Shown here: positions 6,741-15,588 of the stretch, one piece after another
Position numbering within the stretch: the first letter of the stretch is position 1
How the letters are laid out: each line of letters begins with the position of its first letter
NCBI RefSeq assembly: GCF_024756235.1
Contig: NZ_JANUGY010000012.1
Location: forward strand, 1 to 64,000
Source: Massilia kyonggiensis
Lineage (GTDB): Bacteria; Pseudomonadota; Gammaproteobacteria; Burkholderiales; Burkholderiaceae_D
Direction: 5' to 3'
Length of the DNA stretch: 64,000 nucleotides
Made by a program: the position numbers and the translations under genes
Notes under the pieces: generated by a model
What the model saw: the letters and a program-made list of their open reading frames with translations, nothing else
Database searches by the model: none
Told to the model about the DNA's origin: nothing

Positions 6741-9725
6741 ATGAGCAAACTTCCGCCCAACCTGGAACAGAACCTGTCCAGCGATATGGTCAGAAAGCTG
6801 GACGCGCTGGGCCTCCATGCGAGCGAAGACCGTCTGGCCGCTCTCCTGAAATACACGAAAGGCAAGGGGCAGCCGACCAACATCCCCGACATCTGGACCA
6901 AGCTGAACGACGAGGCTGGAAGCACGTTCAGCGAGGTATTCCAGTTCGAGCTCGATGCGTTGGACGGCAACCCGGACGCCAGGCTGGGCCCCGCGCGGTT
7001 GACGGACGTGAACCGGCGCGCCCATCAGGCAAAGCTCAGCGGGTTGGCGTTTTCCGGAGGCGGCATTCGCAGCGCCACCTTCAACCTCGGCGTCATCGAA
7101 GCCCTGGCCGAGATGCGGATGCTGCGGCACTTCGATTACCTGTCGACCGTGTCCGGAGGGGGCTATATCGGGGGCTGGTTGTCGAAATTGATCGCCGGGC
7201 ATCAGGGCGACGTCGAAAAGGTCGAAGAGGAACTGGCGCCGAGTGCCTTCGGCGATGCGCCGAGGTCCGAACCCGACGCCGTGCAGTTCCTGCGCCGGTA
7301 TTCCAACTACCTCACGCCCAGGACAGGCCTGTTCTCGGCCGATACGTGGACGCTGCTGTTGACGTACGTGCGCAACACGCTGCTCAACATGAGCATGCTG
7401 ACGGCCTGGCTGGCCGCGGCGCTTCTTCTGCCGCGCATGCTCGTGGTGTTCGTGGACCGGGCGCACGCCGCGGCGCCGTCCTTGCTGAACATCGCGGCGA
7501 TTTCCAGTTTTCTCGTCGCCGTGTTTTTCATCGCACTGTCGATTTCGCGCCGCGGCGGGTCCATGGACAAAGGCTGGTTCAGCCAGAAGCAGGAATGGAT
7601 CCTGGTGACCGTGTGCCTGCCGCTGATTTGTGCCGGCGTACTCGGCAGCATCGCGTTGAGCCGCCAGAGGCATGCGTTGGCAACGTTCTGGAATGACTTG
7701 CCGCCGAGCCTCATGCAGGATTCGGCGGTGGTACTCCTGCTTCCCGGCGTCGTGTATTTCCTCACGTGGGGGGCCGGGTGGCTGTGTGCCCAGATCCGCA
7801 ACCGCCTCGACCAGCGGCGCGAGCCGCCGAACCCGGGCATTCCGCCGGCTCCGCACAACCAGTTCTTTCGCGAAGCGTTTGGCCACATGGCATGTGCGAT
7901 CGGCGCGCTCGCCCTGGGCACCGTTCTCCTGCTGAAGTGCATGTCGCTGTGGGACGCGTCCCTGGGCGGCAGGTCCGATCAGGTCAACGTGATCGCGCTG
8001 ACGACCATCGGCATGCCGCTGATGCTCGGCCTGTTCGGCATCACGATGACGTTGATGATCGGCCTCATCGGTCGCCTGTACAGCGACCAGAGCCGCGAGT
8101 GGTGGGCTCGCATGAGTGCATGGAACGGCATCATTTGTGTCGCATGGATCCTGGGATTTGGCTGTACTTATTATCTGCCGCCATTGGTGCACTGGACGTT
8201 CGATCGACATGCGCTCGTTGCCAATGCCGGCACGGTGATCAGTGCCGTGATCACCTGGGCCGGTTTGCGCTCGGGCAGCGGGCCGGATACGGCGGAAGGC
8301 AAGAACCACAAGCGGCTGGAGCTGATTGCGCAGGTGGCACCTTATGCGTTCAGTCTTCTGCTGTTTGCCGCACTGGCGACGGCGCTGCAATGGTCGGTCT
8401 CGGGGCCGGTCGCCATCCAGGGGAAGGCGCTTACGGACTATGTCGAGGCCTATACCGCGCACCACCTGACGTTCGACGCGATCTGGCCGACATTCCTGCT
8501 GGTGCTGGCGGTCGCTGCGCTACTGGGCTGGCGGGTCGACATCAATAAATTCTCGCTGTACATGATGTACAGGCTGAGACTGGTACGGGCTTATTTCGGC
8601 GCGAGCAGCGTAACACGGTCGCCGCATCCGTTCACGGGTTTCGACCCGGCCGACGATCCCGACCTGGCTGCCTTGCTGAAGAAGTCCGGCGCGCCCGGCA
8701 GTCCTGCCGAACTGCAGCGGCCCTACCACATCATCAACGCCACCCTGAACCTTGTCGGGGGGAAGGAACTCGCATGGCAAAACCGGAAGGCCGCCAATTT
8801 CTTTTTTACGCCCGGGTATTCCGGCTTTGAAACGCCGACGCTGGCGAACGACAAGCGCTCCGCGCGCTGCAAGCAGCAGGGCGCGTTCCGCAGCACCGCA
8901 TGCTATGCCAGCACGAGTACCACCGACGATCCCGATTCGGTTGTCAAGCTGGGCGCCGCCGTGGCCATCTCGGGGGCGGCGGCCAGCCCGAACATGGGCT
9001 ATCACTCGTCACCGCCGCTGAGCTTCCTGATGACGTTGTTCAATCTGCGGTTGGGCCGCTGGTCGCCCAACCCGATGAAGCCGGGTACCTGGAAGCGGAC
9101 GGCGCCGCGCATCGGCCTGTTCAGTCTGCTGTCCGAGCTGTTCGGCATGACGGACATGGACGCCAAGTTCCTGTACCTGTCGGATGGCGGCCACTTCGAA
9201 AACCTCGGGCTGTACGAACTGGTACGCCGGCGCTGCCGCTTCATCGTCGTCGTCGATGCCAGCGCGGACGAACCCAACAGTTTCAACGATCTGGGAAATG
9301 CGATCAGGAAGTGCCTGACCGATATGAATATTCCGATCTCGCTGGACGCGCGCAAGATAAAAAAACTCAGCAATGACAACACGCTGGGTGCCGCTTGCGT
9401 GACCGGGCGCATCCGCTATCGCGCTGCGGACGGATTCGGACGCGACGGCGTGCTGCTGTATATAAAGCCCACCCTGATCGGCGACGAGAACGCGGACATC
9501 CTGAATTACAGTAAAACCCATCCGGAATTTCCGCACCAGTCCACCGCCGACCAGTTCTTCGACGAAGACCAGTTCGAAAGTTACCGCAGCCTTGGTTACC
9601 AGACCGCGCGCAGCGCATTGAATGCTGTGTTCGCGGCATCCTTGCGCCATCCGGGCTGGACCGGTTCGCTGCGCAAGTATCGCACCGAGCGTATCTGTTC
9701 GCTGCTGACGCGAACGCCCAAGTGA
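6741..9725 (+). CDS. Patatin-like phospholipase with multi-helix membrane insertion
   Basis: A 994-residue protein with split patatin/cPLA2-like catalytic parts. The N-terminal part has the oxyanion motif SGGGIR (residues 105-110) and STVSGGGYIGGW with candidate nucleophile Ser138. The catalytic Asp is in SDGGHFENLGLYEL (Asp815). Between them (about 210-610) lie roughly ten hydrophobic helices, for example TAWLAAALLLPRMLVVF, ISSFLVAVFFIALSI, PLMLGLFGITMTLMIGLIG and TFLLVLAVAALLGW. The enzyme should hydrolyse membrane phospholipids while embedded in the inner membrane. It begins 54 bp after gene 1 of the operon. Patatins are known effectors in CBASS and related defence systems, but a membrane insertion of this size is not the standard form. 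Confidence 0.82.
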   Translation: MSKLPPNLEQNLSSDMVRKLDALGLHASEDRLAALLKYTKGKGQPTNIPDIWTKLNDEAGSTFSEVFQFELDALDGNPDARLGPARLTDVNRRAHQAKLSGLAFSGGGIRSATFNLGVIEALAEMRMLRHFDYLSTVSGGGYIGGWLSKLIAGHQGDVEKVEEELAPSAFGDAPRSEPDAVQFLRRYSNYLTPRTGLFSADTWTLLLTYVRNTLLNMSMLTAWLAAALLLPRMLVVFVDRAHAAAPSLLNIAAISSFLVAVFFIALSISRRGGSMDKGWFSQKQEWILVTVCLPLICAGVLGSIALSRQRHALATFWNDLPPSLMQDSAVVLLLPGVVYFLTWGAGWLCAQIRNRLDQRREPPNPGIPPAPHNQFFREAFGHMACAIGALALGTVLLLKCMSLWDASLGGRSDQVNVIALTTIGMPLMLGLFGITMTLMIGLIGRLYSDQSREWWARMSAWNGIICVAWILGFGCTYYLPPLVHWTFDRHALVANAGTVISAVITWAGLRSGSGPDTAEGKNHKRLELIAQVAPYAFSLLLFAALATALQWSVSGPVAIQGKALTDYVEAYTAHHLTFDAIWPTFLLVLAVAALLGWRVDINKFSLYMMYRLRLVRAYFGASSVTRSPHPFTGFDPADDPDLAALLKKSGAPGSPAELQRPYHIINATLNLVGGKELAWQNRKAANFFFTPGYSGFETPTLANDKRSARCKQQGAFRSTACYASTSTTDDPDSVVKLGAAVAISGAAASPNMGYHSSPPLSFLMTLFNLRLGRWSPNPMKPGTWKRTAPRIGLFSLLSELFGMTDMDAKFLYLSDGGHFENLGLYELVRRRCRFIVVVDASADEPNSFNDLGNAIRKCLTDMNIPISLDARKIKKLSNDNTLGAACVTGRIRYRAADGFGRDGVLLYIKPTLIGDENADILNYSKTHPEFPHQSTADQFFDEDQFESYRSLGYQTARSALNAVFAASLRHPGWTGSLRKYRTERICSLLTRTPK

Positions 9726-9757
9726 TCGCAGATTGACAAACCGCCAAAGGAGACGCC

Positions 9758-11350
9758 ATGGCCGCAGTCCTCGCCGATACTGCCAATCCCAATGCCGACC
9801 ATTTTCTGGTGTCGGCGAACGGGAAACTGGGAGAAAGTCCACGCAGTGCAATCACCGAGGTGGCGCGCATACTGGAACACGCACAAGGCCAGCAACCGGA
9901 GAACGGGCTGGTCATCCATTTTCATGGCGGACTCAACAGCCGTCCGTATGCCCTGGGAAACATCGTCGCCCCGCTGACCCCGACCTATCGGGCGGCCCAC
10001 GCCTATCCCTTGTTCTTCGTCTGGGAATCGGGCGTCGTCGAATCCCTCGTCAATAACAAGGACGAACTCGGTCGCGATCCCGCGTTTCGCGAACTCGTCA
10101 AGAAAGTCACGGAATGGTTGCTGAAAAAAGTCTCGCTCAATTCGGATATCACCTTCAAGGGATCGGAAGGCCAGGATATCGACGATATCTACCGGCTGCG
10201 CCAGGAATTCGATCAGTGGTTTGACGGCAAGACGCCGGCGCCACCCGTGCCGGACGCCCAGGTGCCGTCGGGGCCGACCGTCCTCAATACCAAGGCGTCC
10301 GCCGTCAACGTCGACAGCCTGGCCAACGACATCGTGGACGAAATCGACGACGACCCGGCGTTCAAGCGGGCCATGCAGCAGGCTTACAACGCCACGCTGA
10401 GCGAGAACCAGGCCCGGACGCGCGCCCAGGGAACGAGGGAGAAGGCAAGCATCCTGCTGCTGAGCGAGGAAGCGCAAGAGGATCTGTTTTCTGCACCGGC
10501 CGACGGCGCGGGCATCGCGGGCGCGCCGGTGAAGGAGCGCGGCGTGTTCACCTGGATGGCCATCGCGCGTTTCACCGCGAAGATCGTCATGGCGGTCATC
10601 AAGCGTTTTCGCGCGGGAACGGACCATGGCGTGTACTGCACGGTCGTCGAAGAGGTGCTGCGCAGTGCCTACGGCAACCTGCTGGGCGCGGGCATCTGGA
10701 ACGGGATGAAGAAGGACACCGCGGACAGTTTCGCGGCCGGCCCCGACGTGTGCGGCACGCAGGTCATCGCGAAGCTGCGCGCGCTGGAGCAGGCCGGACG
10801 GACATTCAGGCGCATCACGCTGGTCGGGCACAGCACGGGCGCCATTTACATCTGCAACTTCCTCGACGCGGCCAGGGCGGCGGGACTGCAGACGCCGTTG
10901 CGTTGCGTGTTCCTGGCGCCGGCGGTCACCTATGCGCGGTTCGCCGCCGCGATCGCGCGGCACCGCGACGACGGGCTGGCGGATTTCCGGATGTTCGCGA
11001 TGCGCGACGACCGCGAGAGCGCCGACCGGATGCTCGGCGTCGTGTACACGCGCAGCCTTCTGTATTTCGTCTCCGGCCTGCTCGAAGGCGAGGAAGCTGA
11101 TGGCAAGTTCAGCAGTACGATCGACATGCCGATCGTGGGCATGGAGCGCTATCTCGCCAGTGCCGCGTTCCGCGACGATCCGCATGTGGCGACCGTGCTC
11201 GGGTTCCTTGCCGAGAAGCCGAACCGGACGGTCTGGTCCTATGCGATGGGCCAGGCGCCGGGGCTCAACAGCGACGCCCGCAAGCACGGCGATTTCGACA
11301 ACGACCCGGCGACACTGCAATCCGTGGTGGCATTTATCAACGAACCGTGA
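9758..11350 (+). CDS. Alpha/beta-hydrolase-like protein of unknown function
   Basis: A 530-residue protein I cannot assign to a named family. The N-terminal part has VIHFHGGLNS (HGG at 56-58), like an oxyanion-hole motif. A nucleophile elbow VGHSTGA with candidate Ser359 lies after a beta strand (ITLV) and before a helix. Residues 130-250 look like a mixed acidic insertion. A lid or cap may occupy 250-330. The C-terminal His of a triad is not obvious. No signal peptide or membrane segment. It begins 32 bp after the patatin and ends 9 bp before the caspase-like gene. A lipase, thioesterase or peptidase acting with the patatin is possible; the fold call is moderately secure, the function is not. 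Confidence 0.65.
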   Translation: MAAVLADTANPNADHFLVSANGKLGESPRSAITEVARILEHAQGQQPENGLVIHFHGGLNSRPYALGNIVAPLTPTYRAAHAYPLFFVWESGVVESLVNNKDELGRDPAFRELVKKVTEWLLKKVSLNSDITFKGSEGQDIDDIYRLRQEFDQWFDGKTPAPPVPDAQVPSGPTVLNTKASAVNVDSLANDIVDEIDDDPAFKRAMQQAYNATLSENQARTRAQGTREKASILLLSEEAQEDLFSAPADGAGIAGAPVKERGVFTWMAIARFTAKIVMAVIKRFRAGTDHGVYCTVVEEVLRSAYGNLLGAGIWNGMKKDTADSFAAGPDVCGTQVIAKLRALEQAGRTFRRITLVGHSTGAIYICNFLDAARAAGLQTPLRCVFLAPAVTYARFAAAIARHRDDGLADFRMFAMRDDRESADRMLGVVYTRSLLYFVSGLLEGEEADGKFSSTIDMPIVGMERYLASAAFRDDPHVATVLGFLAEKPNRTVWSYAMGQAPGLNSDARKHGDFDNDPATLQSVVAFINEP

Positions 11351-11359
11351 GGACAGGTC

Positions 11360-12469
11360 ATGGTCGACGAAAATTTCGCCATCGTTGTCGGAATCTCCCG
11401 CTACAAGGGCGGCACCGAATATCCGCCGCTCGACGGGCCGCTGCACGACGTGGCGCATATCTGCGAATGGCTCACCGATCCGCATGGCGGCAACGTCAAG
11501 CCTGCCAATATCTACCGCCTGACGACGCCGCATGACCTGATCGAGCCGCCGCAGGACGGCGCCCCGGGCGCGGCGACGTGGACGCCCGACCAGGGCGCCT
11601 TCATCCGCGCCTACCAGGACATCACGATCGAGAACGGGGAGTACCGGCGCCGCGATTCGCGCCTTTACCTGTATTTTTCCGGCCACGGCTTCTCCCAGTC
11701 GGCCGACACGACCGCGCGCGCGGCCCTGTTTGCCGCCAACGCGTATGGCCCGGCACGCCCGAACATACCGGGCACGGTCTATGCGGAAGCCGCGAAGCGC
11801 GTCGCCGTGTTCAAGGAGATCGTCCTGATCATGGACTGCTGCCGCGACGTCCAGCGCAATTCGCCTTATGCGGCTTACGAGCTGGACCAGACCGAGAGCG
11901 GCAACGCGGAGAAAGTCAAACTGTTCGCGATGTATGCCAGCGCCAAGAACGGAAAAGCGCAGGAGCGCGAGTTCGCCAGCCAGGACAAGGTGTTCGGCCT
12001 GCTCACGCACGGTCTCGTCCGGGCTCTCGACGAGGCACCGACGAATGTGCTCGGACAGGTATCGAGCACGACGCTGAACAACTACCTGAAGATCAACTGG
12101 GAGACGTGGTGCCCACCGGACTATCCGCCGCCGCAGCCGCCGCGCACCGTCCCCGCCGACGCCGGCGACATTTTCTTCGGCTCGCGCAAGACGTTGTTCA
12201 CGCAACGCTTCGTCGTGGACGGTGCGGTCCCGCCTGCGGTAAAACTGCAGTCCGCCGGACTGGATGCCGTCGGCACCTTCGGGCCGGACAGGATCATCTG
12301 GGTCGAGCGCAACGACCCCGAGAAAATCGAGATCGAGTTCGATATCGAGGACGGCCGGAAACGGTTCGCGCTGAAGCTCCCGCCGGGCGAGCACACCCTG
12401 ACGATCCCCGGTGCGCCCGAGCGTCGACTGACTTTCTTGCCGGAGGCGACGAATGACGTCCGCATTTGA
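11360..12469 (+). CDS. Caspase-like (peptidase C14/metacaspase) protease
   Basis: A 369-residue protein of the caspase/metacaspase clan. Seen: N-terminal strand FAIVVGISRYKG, then the His motif LYLYFSGHGFS (His109) and the Cys motif IVLIMDCCRDVQ, with Cys161 matching the catalytic Cys of metacaspase DSC motifs. The p20-like domain spans about 1-250. Residues 265-369 form a separate beta-rich domain ending in a PEGA-like stretch (FALKLPPGEHTLTIPGAPERRLTF). No signal peptide, so it is predicted cytoplasmic. Bacterial members act as activating proteases in gasdermin and other cell-death modules. The target might be a neighbour in this operon. It overlaps the next gene by 17 bp. Confidence 0.85.
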   Translation: MVDENFAIVVGISRYKGGTEYPPLDGPLHDVAHICEWLTDPHGGNVKPANIYRLTTPHDLIEPPQDGAPGAATWTPDQGAFIRAYQDITIENGEYRRRDSRLYLYFSGHGFSQSADTTARAALFAANAYGPARPNIPGTVYAEAAKRVAVFKEIVLIMDCCRDVQRNSPYAAYELDQTESGNAEKVKLFAMYASAKNGKAQEREFASQDKVFGLLTHGLVRALDEAPTNVLGQVSSTTLNNYLKINWETWCPPDYPPPQPPRTVPADAGDIFFGSRKTLFTQRFVVDGAVPPAVKLQSAGLDAVGTFGPDRIIWVERNDPEKIEIEFDIEDGRKRFALKLPPGEHTLTIPGAPERRLTFLPEATNDVRI

Positions 12470-14084
12470 GATGTTCGACGACCAGACCGTCGCGACGACG
12501 TTCAGTGCGAAGAATGGCGCGTCGGAACTGTATCTGATCGATCGTTCGTTCAACGAAGTGTCGCGCGGCGTAGGCCGGCTCGATCTCGACCTGGTGCCCG
12601 GCCCCTACCGGGTGCGCGAGCGGATCGGCGACAGCGAAGCCGTGTCCGAAGTCTTCGAGGTCGCCGTCGACAAGCAGGCCGACTTCACCGTGCACGGGGT
12701 AGCGTTCGAGACGCCGCTGCCGATCGCCGGCACGGCAACCTACCAGGAGATGCCACGGCTGGCGCGTCCGCGCGGCAGCGCCGGGATCCGGGTCGTCGTG
12801 CGCGATCCTGCTGCCTGCGCTGCTGCCGACGCGGGCGCCCGCGACGCCTGCATGATGCGTGAAGTCGGGCGGATGCGCATCGAGACGCTCGCCTGCGACC
12901 CGGTGGCGGCGCTGACGGAAGGCGTGATCCTCGCGAGCGGCAACGGATTGTTTGCCGTGGATCTCGACCTCGGCCCCGGCAGCTATGTCCTCGTCCAGGA
13001 CTGCGGGGGTGGTCGCCAGTGTTGCCTGCCTTTATATGTCATGCCGGACTGGAACCCGGCCGTGTATTTCCTCATGCCACGCCAACCGGCATCCGACGCG
13101 GAGCGCGCAGGCCTTCGGCTGACGGAGGCGTCGGTGTTCTACACGGCCCGCGACGCGGCCGATCCGCCCGGAAATGTCGAGATGGCGCGCCTCGAAGCCG
13201 CACGCCACGCCCTGAGCCGCAGGCGTGCCATCGGCGGCTGGGCGCTGCTTCCGCAGGTGCCGGGGCAGGCGGCCTTCAATCCGTTGATGAACCTGATCGA
13301 CGCCTATCTGCTGCTGCCGCGCGCGCCCGGCGGCGGCACGGACGCCGCCTCGCTGATCGACCGCGCTGCCGAGGCCTTCGGCAAAGACTTCCCCGACGTC
13401 CGCGCCGCACGGCTCGCCGAGGCACAGTCGCGCGGCGACGAGCGTGCCCTGGAGCGGGCGAAGGAGTTCACCGGTGCGTCCTTGTACGGCCCGCCGGTTC
13501 TGGCGCGGAGCTGGTCGCACCTCATCGATGTTTATAACGGACGCAGGAACGCGGCACCCATCCTGCCGTTCGAGTTTTCCGTCGAGCCATCGGAGTCGTG
13601 GTTCGTCTGGTCGGAACAGCAGGGAGCGCGCCTGCCTGCCCGTATCAGAACGCGGCTCGGCATCCTGCTGGAAAGGGCAACCGGCGCCGAACTGCTCAAG
13701 CTGGCGCGCGACGTTTTCGAGAGGGTGGCGCGCAGCGACGAAAGCGCCGACTGGGTGAGACAGGTCCAGGCGCTCGCCGCGGAACAAGCCAACCGCGTCG
13801 ACAGCGCATTCCGCGATCCCGCACTGCAGCGCATCGTTGCCGCGCTGGCGATGGTGTCCGATCCGATCCTGCAAAAGGCGTTCGGACAAACGGAACTGAT
13901 CGAACGCGCCTGGGCGTCGCTGAAGGTGCCCACCGACATGCTGAACGTGACCTTGCGCAAGCTCATCGGCGTCCTCGCCGAGAACAAGCTGCTCGCCGGC
14001 CTGGCCATCGTCATCGGCGCGGGCACGGTCGCTGCCGCCCTGGCCTGGCTGCGGCCATCGGGCGAGGGCGCGGATGCGACATAA
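12453..14084 (+). CDS. Tail-anchored protein with N-terminal PEGA-like domains
   Basis: A 543-residue protein of no family I recognise. The start at 12453 has GGAGG 7 bases upstream, inside the caspase-like gene. Two beta-rich modules lie at about 20-85 (LDLDLVPGPYRVRERIGD) and 140-200 (FAVDLDLGPGSYVLVQDCGGG). Both echo the PEGA-like end of the caspase-like protein. Residues 230-500 are mainly helical. A single hydrophobic helix near the C-terminus (LLAGLAIVIGAGTVAAALAWL, about 513-533) suggests a tail anchor in the inner membrane with the bulk in the cytoplasm. A scaffold, substrate or pore-forming partner of the protease are all possible. Confidence 0.7.
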   Translation: MTSAFEMFDDQTVATTFSAKNGASELYLIDRSFNEVSRGVGRLDLDLVPGPYRVRERIGDSEAVSEVFEVAVDKQADFTVHGVAFETPLPIAGTATYQEMPRLARPRGSAGIRVVVRDPAACAAADAGARDACMMREVGRMRIETLACDPVAALTEGVILASGNGLFAVDLDLGPGSYVLVQDCGGGRQCCLPLYVMPDWNPAVYFLMPRQPASDAERAGLRLTEASVFYTARDAADPPGNVEMARLEAARHALSRRRAIGGWALLPQVPGQAAFNPLMNLIDAYLLLPRAPGGGTDAASLIDRAAEAFGKDFPDVRAARLAEAQSRGDERALERAKEFTGASLYGPPVLARSWSHLIDVYNGRRNAAPILPFEFSVEPSESWFVWSEQQGARLPARIRTRLGILLERATGAELLKLARDVFERVARSDESADWVRQVQALAAEQANRVDSAFRDPALQRIVAALAMVSDPILQKAFGQTELIERAWASLKVPTDMLNVTLRKLIGVLAENKLLAGLAIVIGAGTVAAALAWLRPSGEGADAT

Positions 14085-14102
14085 CTTTCAAGGGGTACAG
14101 CC

Positions 14103-14537
14103 ATGACGTGCGAATCGCCGTTCTACAAAGACGAATACGCAGCGCTGCGCAAGGAAATCGAAATGATTCTTGTAGAGCACACGCAACTGCGGTTTTATTG
14201 CGTGATAGCGCTGGCAGCCGTCATTTCGTGGAATACGACACATACCTATTCCTCCTGGCCGGCAGCCTGTCTCGCACGGATGGTGGTCGTCGCCCTGTCT
14301 GCCGTGGCAGCGTACAGCGCGATCGAAAAAAACCGGCATCTCGGCAGGATCGGAACGTATATTCGTAAAATCGAACGCCATTATCTCGACGAGAACGGGG
14401 CGCCCGAAGGGTGGGAACATTTTCATGCGAGTAAAACATCCAGTGAGAAAGCGGTCGCGGACAAGGTATTCTGGGGTGGATTGATCTGCTTTTCGCTTCT
14501 CGTCGCCGCGGTAGGCCTCTGGGATGTGTACACGTAA
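14103..14537 (+). CDS. Small three-helix membrane protein (SLATT-like)
   Basis: A 144-residue protein, last of the six-gene operon, starting 18 bp after its neighbour with AAGGGG 7 bases before the ATG. After a short amphipathic N-terminus (EYAALRKEIEMILVEH) come hydrophobic helices at about 29-46, 57-75 and 121-140, with a charged, possibly coiled segment (ERHYLDENGAP) before the last. This layout resembles SLATT-type proteins, which have been predicted to form membrane pores in conflict systems. The similarity is in architecture only; I see no diagnostic motif. Confidence 0.65.
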   Translation: MTCESPFYKDEYAALRKEIEMILVEHTQLRFYCVIALAAVISWNTTHTYSSWPAACLARMVVVALSAVAAYSAIEKNRHLGRIGTYIRKIERHYLDENGAPEGWEHFHASKTSSEKAVADKVFWGGLICFSLLVAAVGLWDVYT

Positions 14538-14588
14538 TGCCGGCATGTTGCCGCATGCATGCAGCTGCGGACAGCCCAGACTTGAATG

Positions 14589-15575
14589 CTAGAGCACGAT
14601 ATGGCCGTCCGGCACCGGGGCCGGCCGGTCGTGCGCCAGGCCATGCAGCGCGCCCAGTTCGTGCTCGATCGACTGCGCGAGATACGTGATCGGGACGTCG
14701 TTGGCACTGCCTTCGAACGGGTTTTCCGTGCTCTCGCCGACCTGGTCGAGCGCCAGGTACATCCAGCCGATCAGCACGCTGAAGGGAATGGCGAGCCATG
14801 CGGCCTGCGCGCCAAGGCGCGCGAATTCCCCGACCGTGCCCACCGGGAGCAGCAGCGCGAACAGCCAGACGAACAGCGAATTGACGATCGCGTACTGGCG
14901 CGGATACGGGAAATTCTTGATGCGCTGGGCGCGCGCGTGCTGGTCGATCAGGTCCTTCAGCGTTTTCTGCATTTCCGCGTATTGCAGCATCTGCAGCGCC
15001 TGCTTGCGGAACAGGTCGCGGATGGCGCGGCTTTGCCGGGACATCAGCGCCCCGGGGATGTCGTCGCCGGCCAGCAGGTGCGCGACGTCGTCCGGCGGCA
15101 GGTAGCGGGCGAGCTCCGCCGCGAGCGGCACGCGGTGTTCCGCCACGACGAAGGTGCGTTCCTGGTATTCGGCATTTTGTGCGGCCGCGGCCGCTTCCCA
15201 GACGCGGGGCGCGCGCAGCTCGTAACGGACGGCCGTCAGCCAGGCCAGGTGCCGGGCGACGAGGTCGCGGACGGCGTTCTCGTCCGTGGGAAAGTCGCGG
15301 CACAGCAGGCCCCAGTAGCGGCTGGCCGCCGTGATCGACGACCAGATCTGTTGCGCTTCGACCGTGCGGCCGTAGCTTTGCGAGTTCTTGAAGCCGACGA
15401 TGAACGACGCGGCCGTGCCCAGCAGCGCGAGCACGGGCCACGGCAGCGACAGCCAGTGCCAGCCACCAGGCTGGCGCAGCGCCACCACCGCGCCGGCGAC
15501 GGCCGCGAGCACGTAGATCCTGCGCCGGGTCCAGTGCAGGAATTCGAACAGGCCGTAGGATTTGCCGATATGCAT
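14589..15575 (-). CDS. Bestrophin-family anion channel protein
   Basis: A 328-residue member of the bestrophin/UPF0187 family, an inner-membrane channel. The family core is visible: ASFIVGFKNSQSYGR, then EAQQIWSSITAASRYW, and near the end PFSVLIGWMYLALDQVGESTENPFEG, which matches the family's C-terminal signature. The start is ATG 15575 (MHIGKSYGLFEF); the frame stays open further upstream but overlaps the GST gene. It is convergent with the six-gene operon and ends 51 bp from it. A short imperfect hairpin (CCGCA/TGCGG, 14551-14570) lies in that gap. It follows the GST gene by 13 bp, so they may be co-transcribed. Confidence 0.85.
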   Translation of the reverse strand: MHIGKSYGLFEFLHWTRRRIYVLAAVAGAVVALRQPGGWHWLSLPWPVLALLGTAASFIVGFKNSQSYGRTVEAQQIWSSITAASRYWGLLCRDFPTDENAVRDLVARHLAWLTAVRYELRAPRVWEAAAAAQNAEYQERTFVVAEHRVPLAAELARYLPPDDVAHLLAGDDIPGALMSRQSRAIRDLFRKQALQMLQYAEMQKTLKDLIDQHARAQRIKNFPYPRQYAIVNSLFVWLFALLLPVGTVGEFARLGAQAAWLAIPFSVLIGWMYLALDQVGESTENPFEGSANDVPITYLAQSIEHELGALHGLAHDRPAPVPDGHIVL

Positions 15576-15588
15576 GTTGCCCCGGGCG

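Noticed and set aside
11360..14084. Gasdermin partner of the caspase-like protease
   Set aside because: Bacterial gasdermins are compact proteins of under 300 residues with a short C-terminal inhibitory peptide. The 543-residue neighbour has a C-terminal membrane helix and PEGA-like modules instead.
5709..14537. Prophage or T6SS cluster
   Set aside because: No phage structural, integrase, VgrG, PAAR or Hcp-like gene is present; the six genes have no such motifs.
14551..14570. Hairpin CCGCA/TGCGG as terminator between SLATT-like and bestrophin genes
   Set aside because: Only a 5-bp stem with a 10-base loop and no T-run, so not listed as a terminator.
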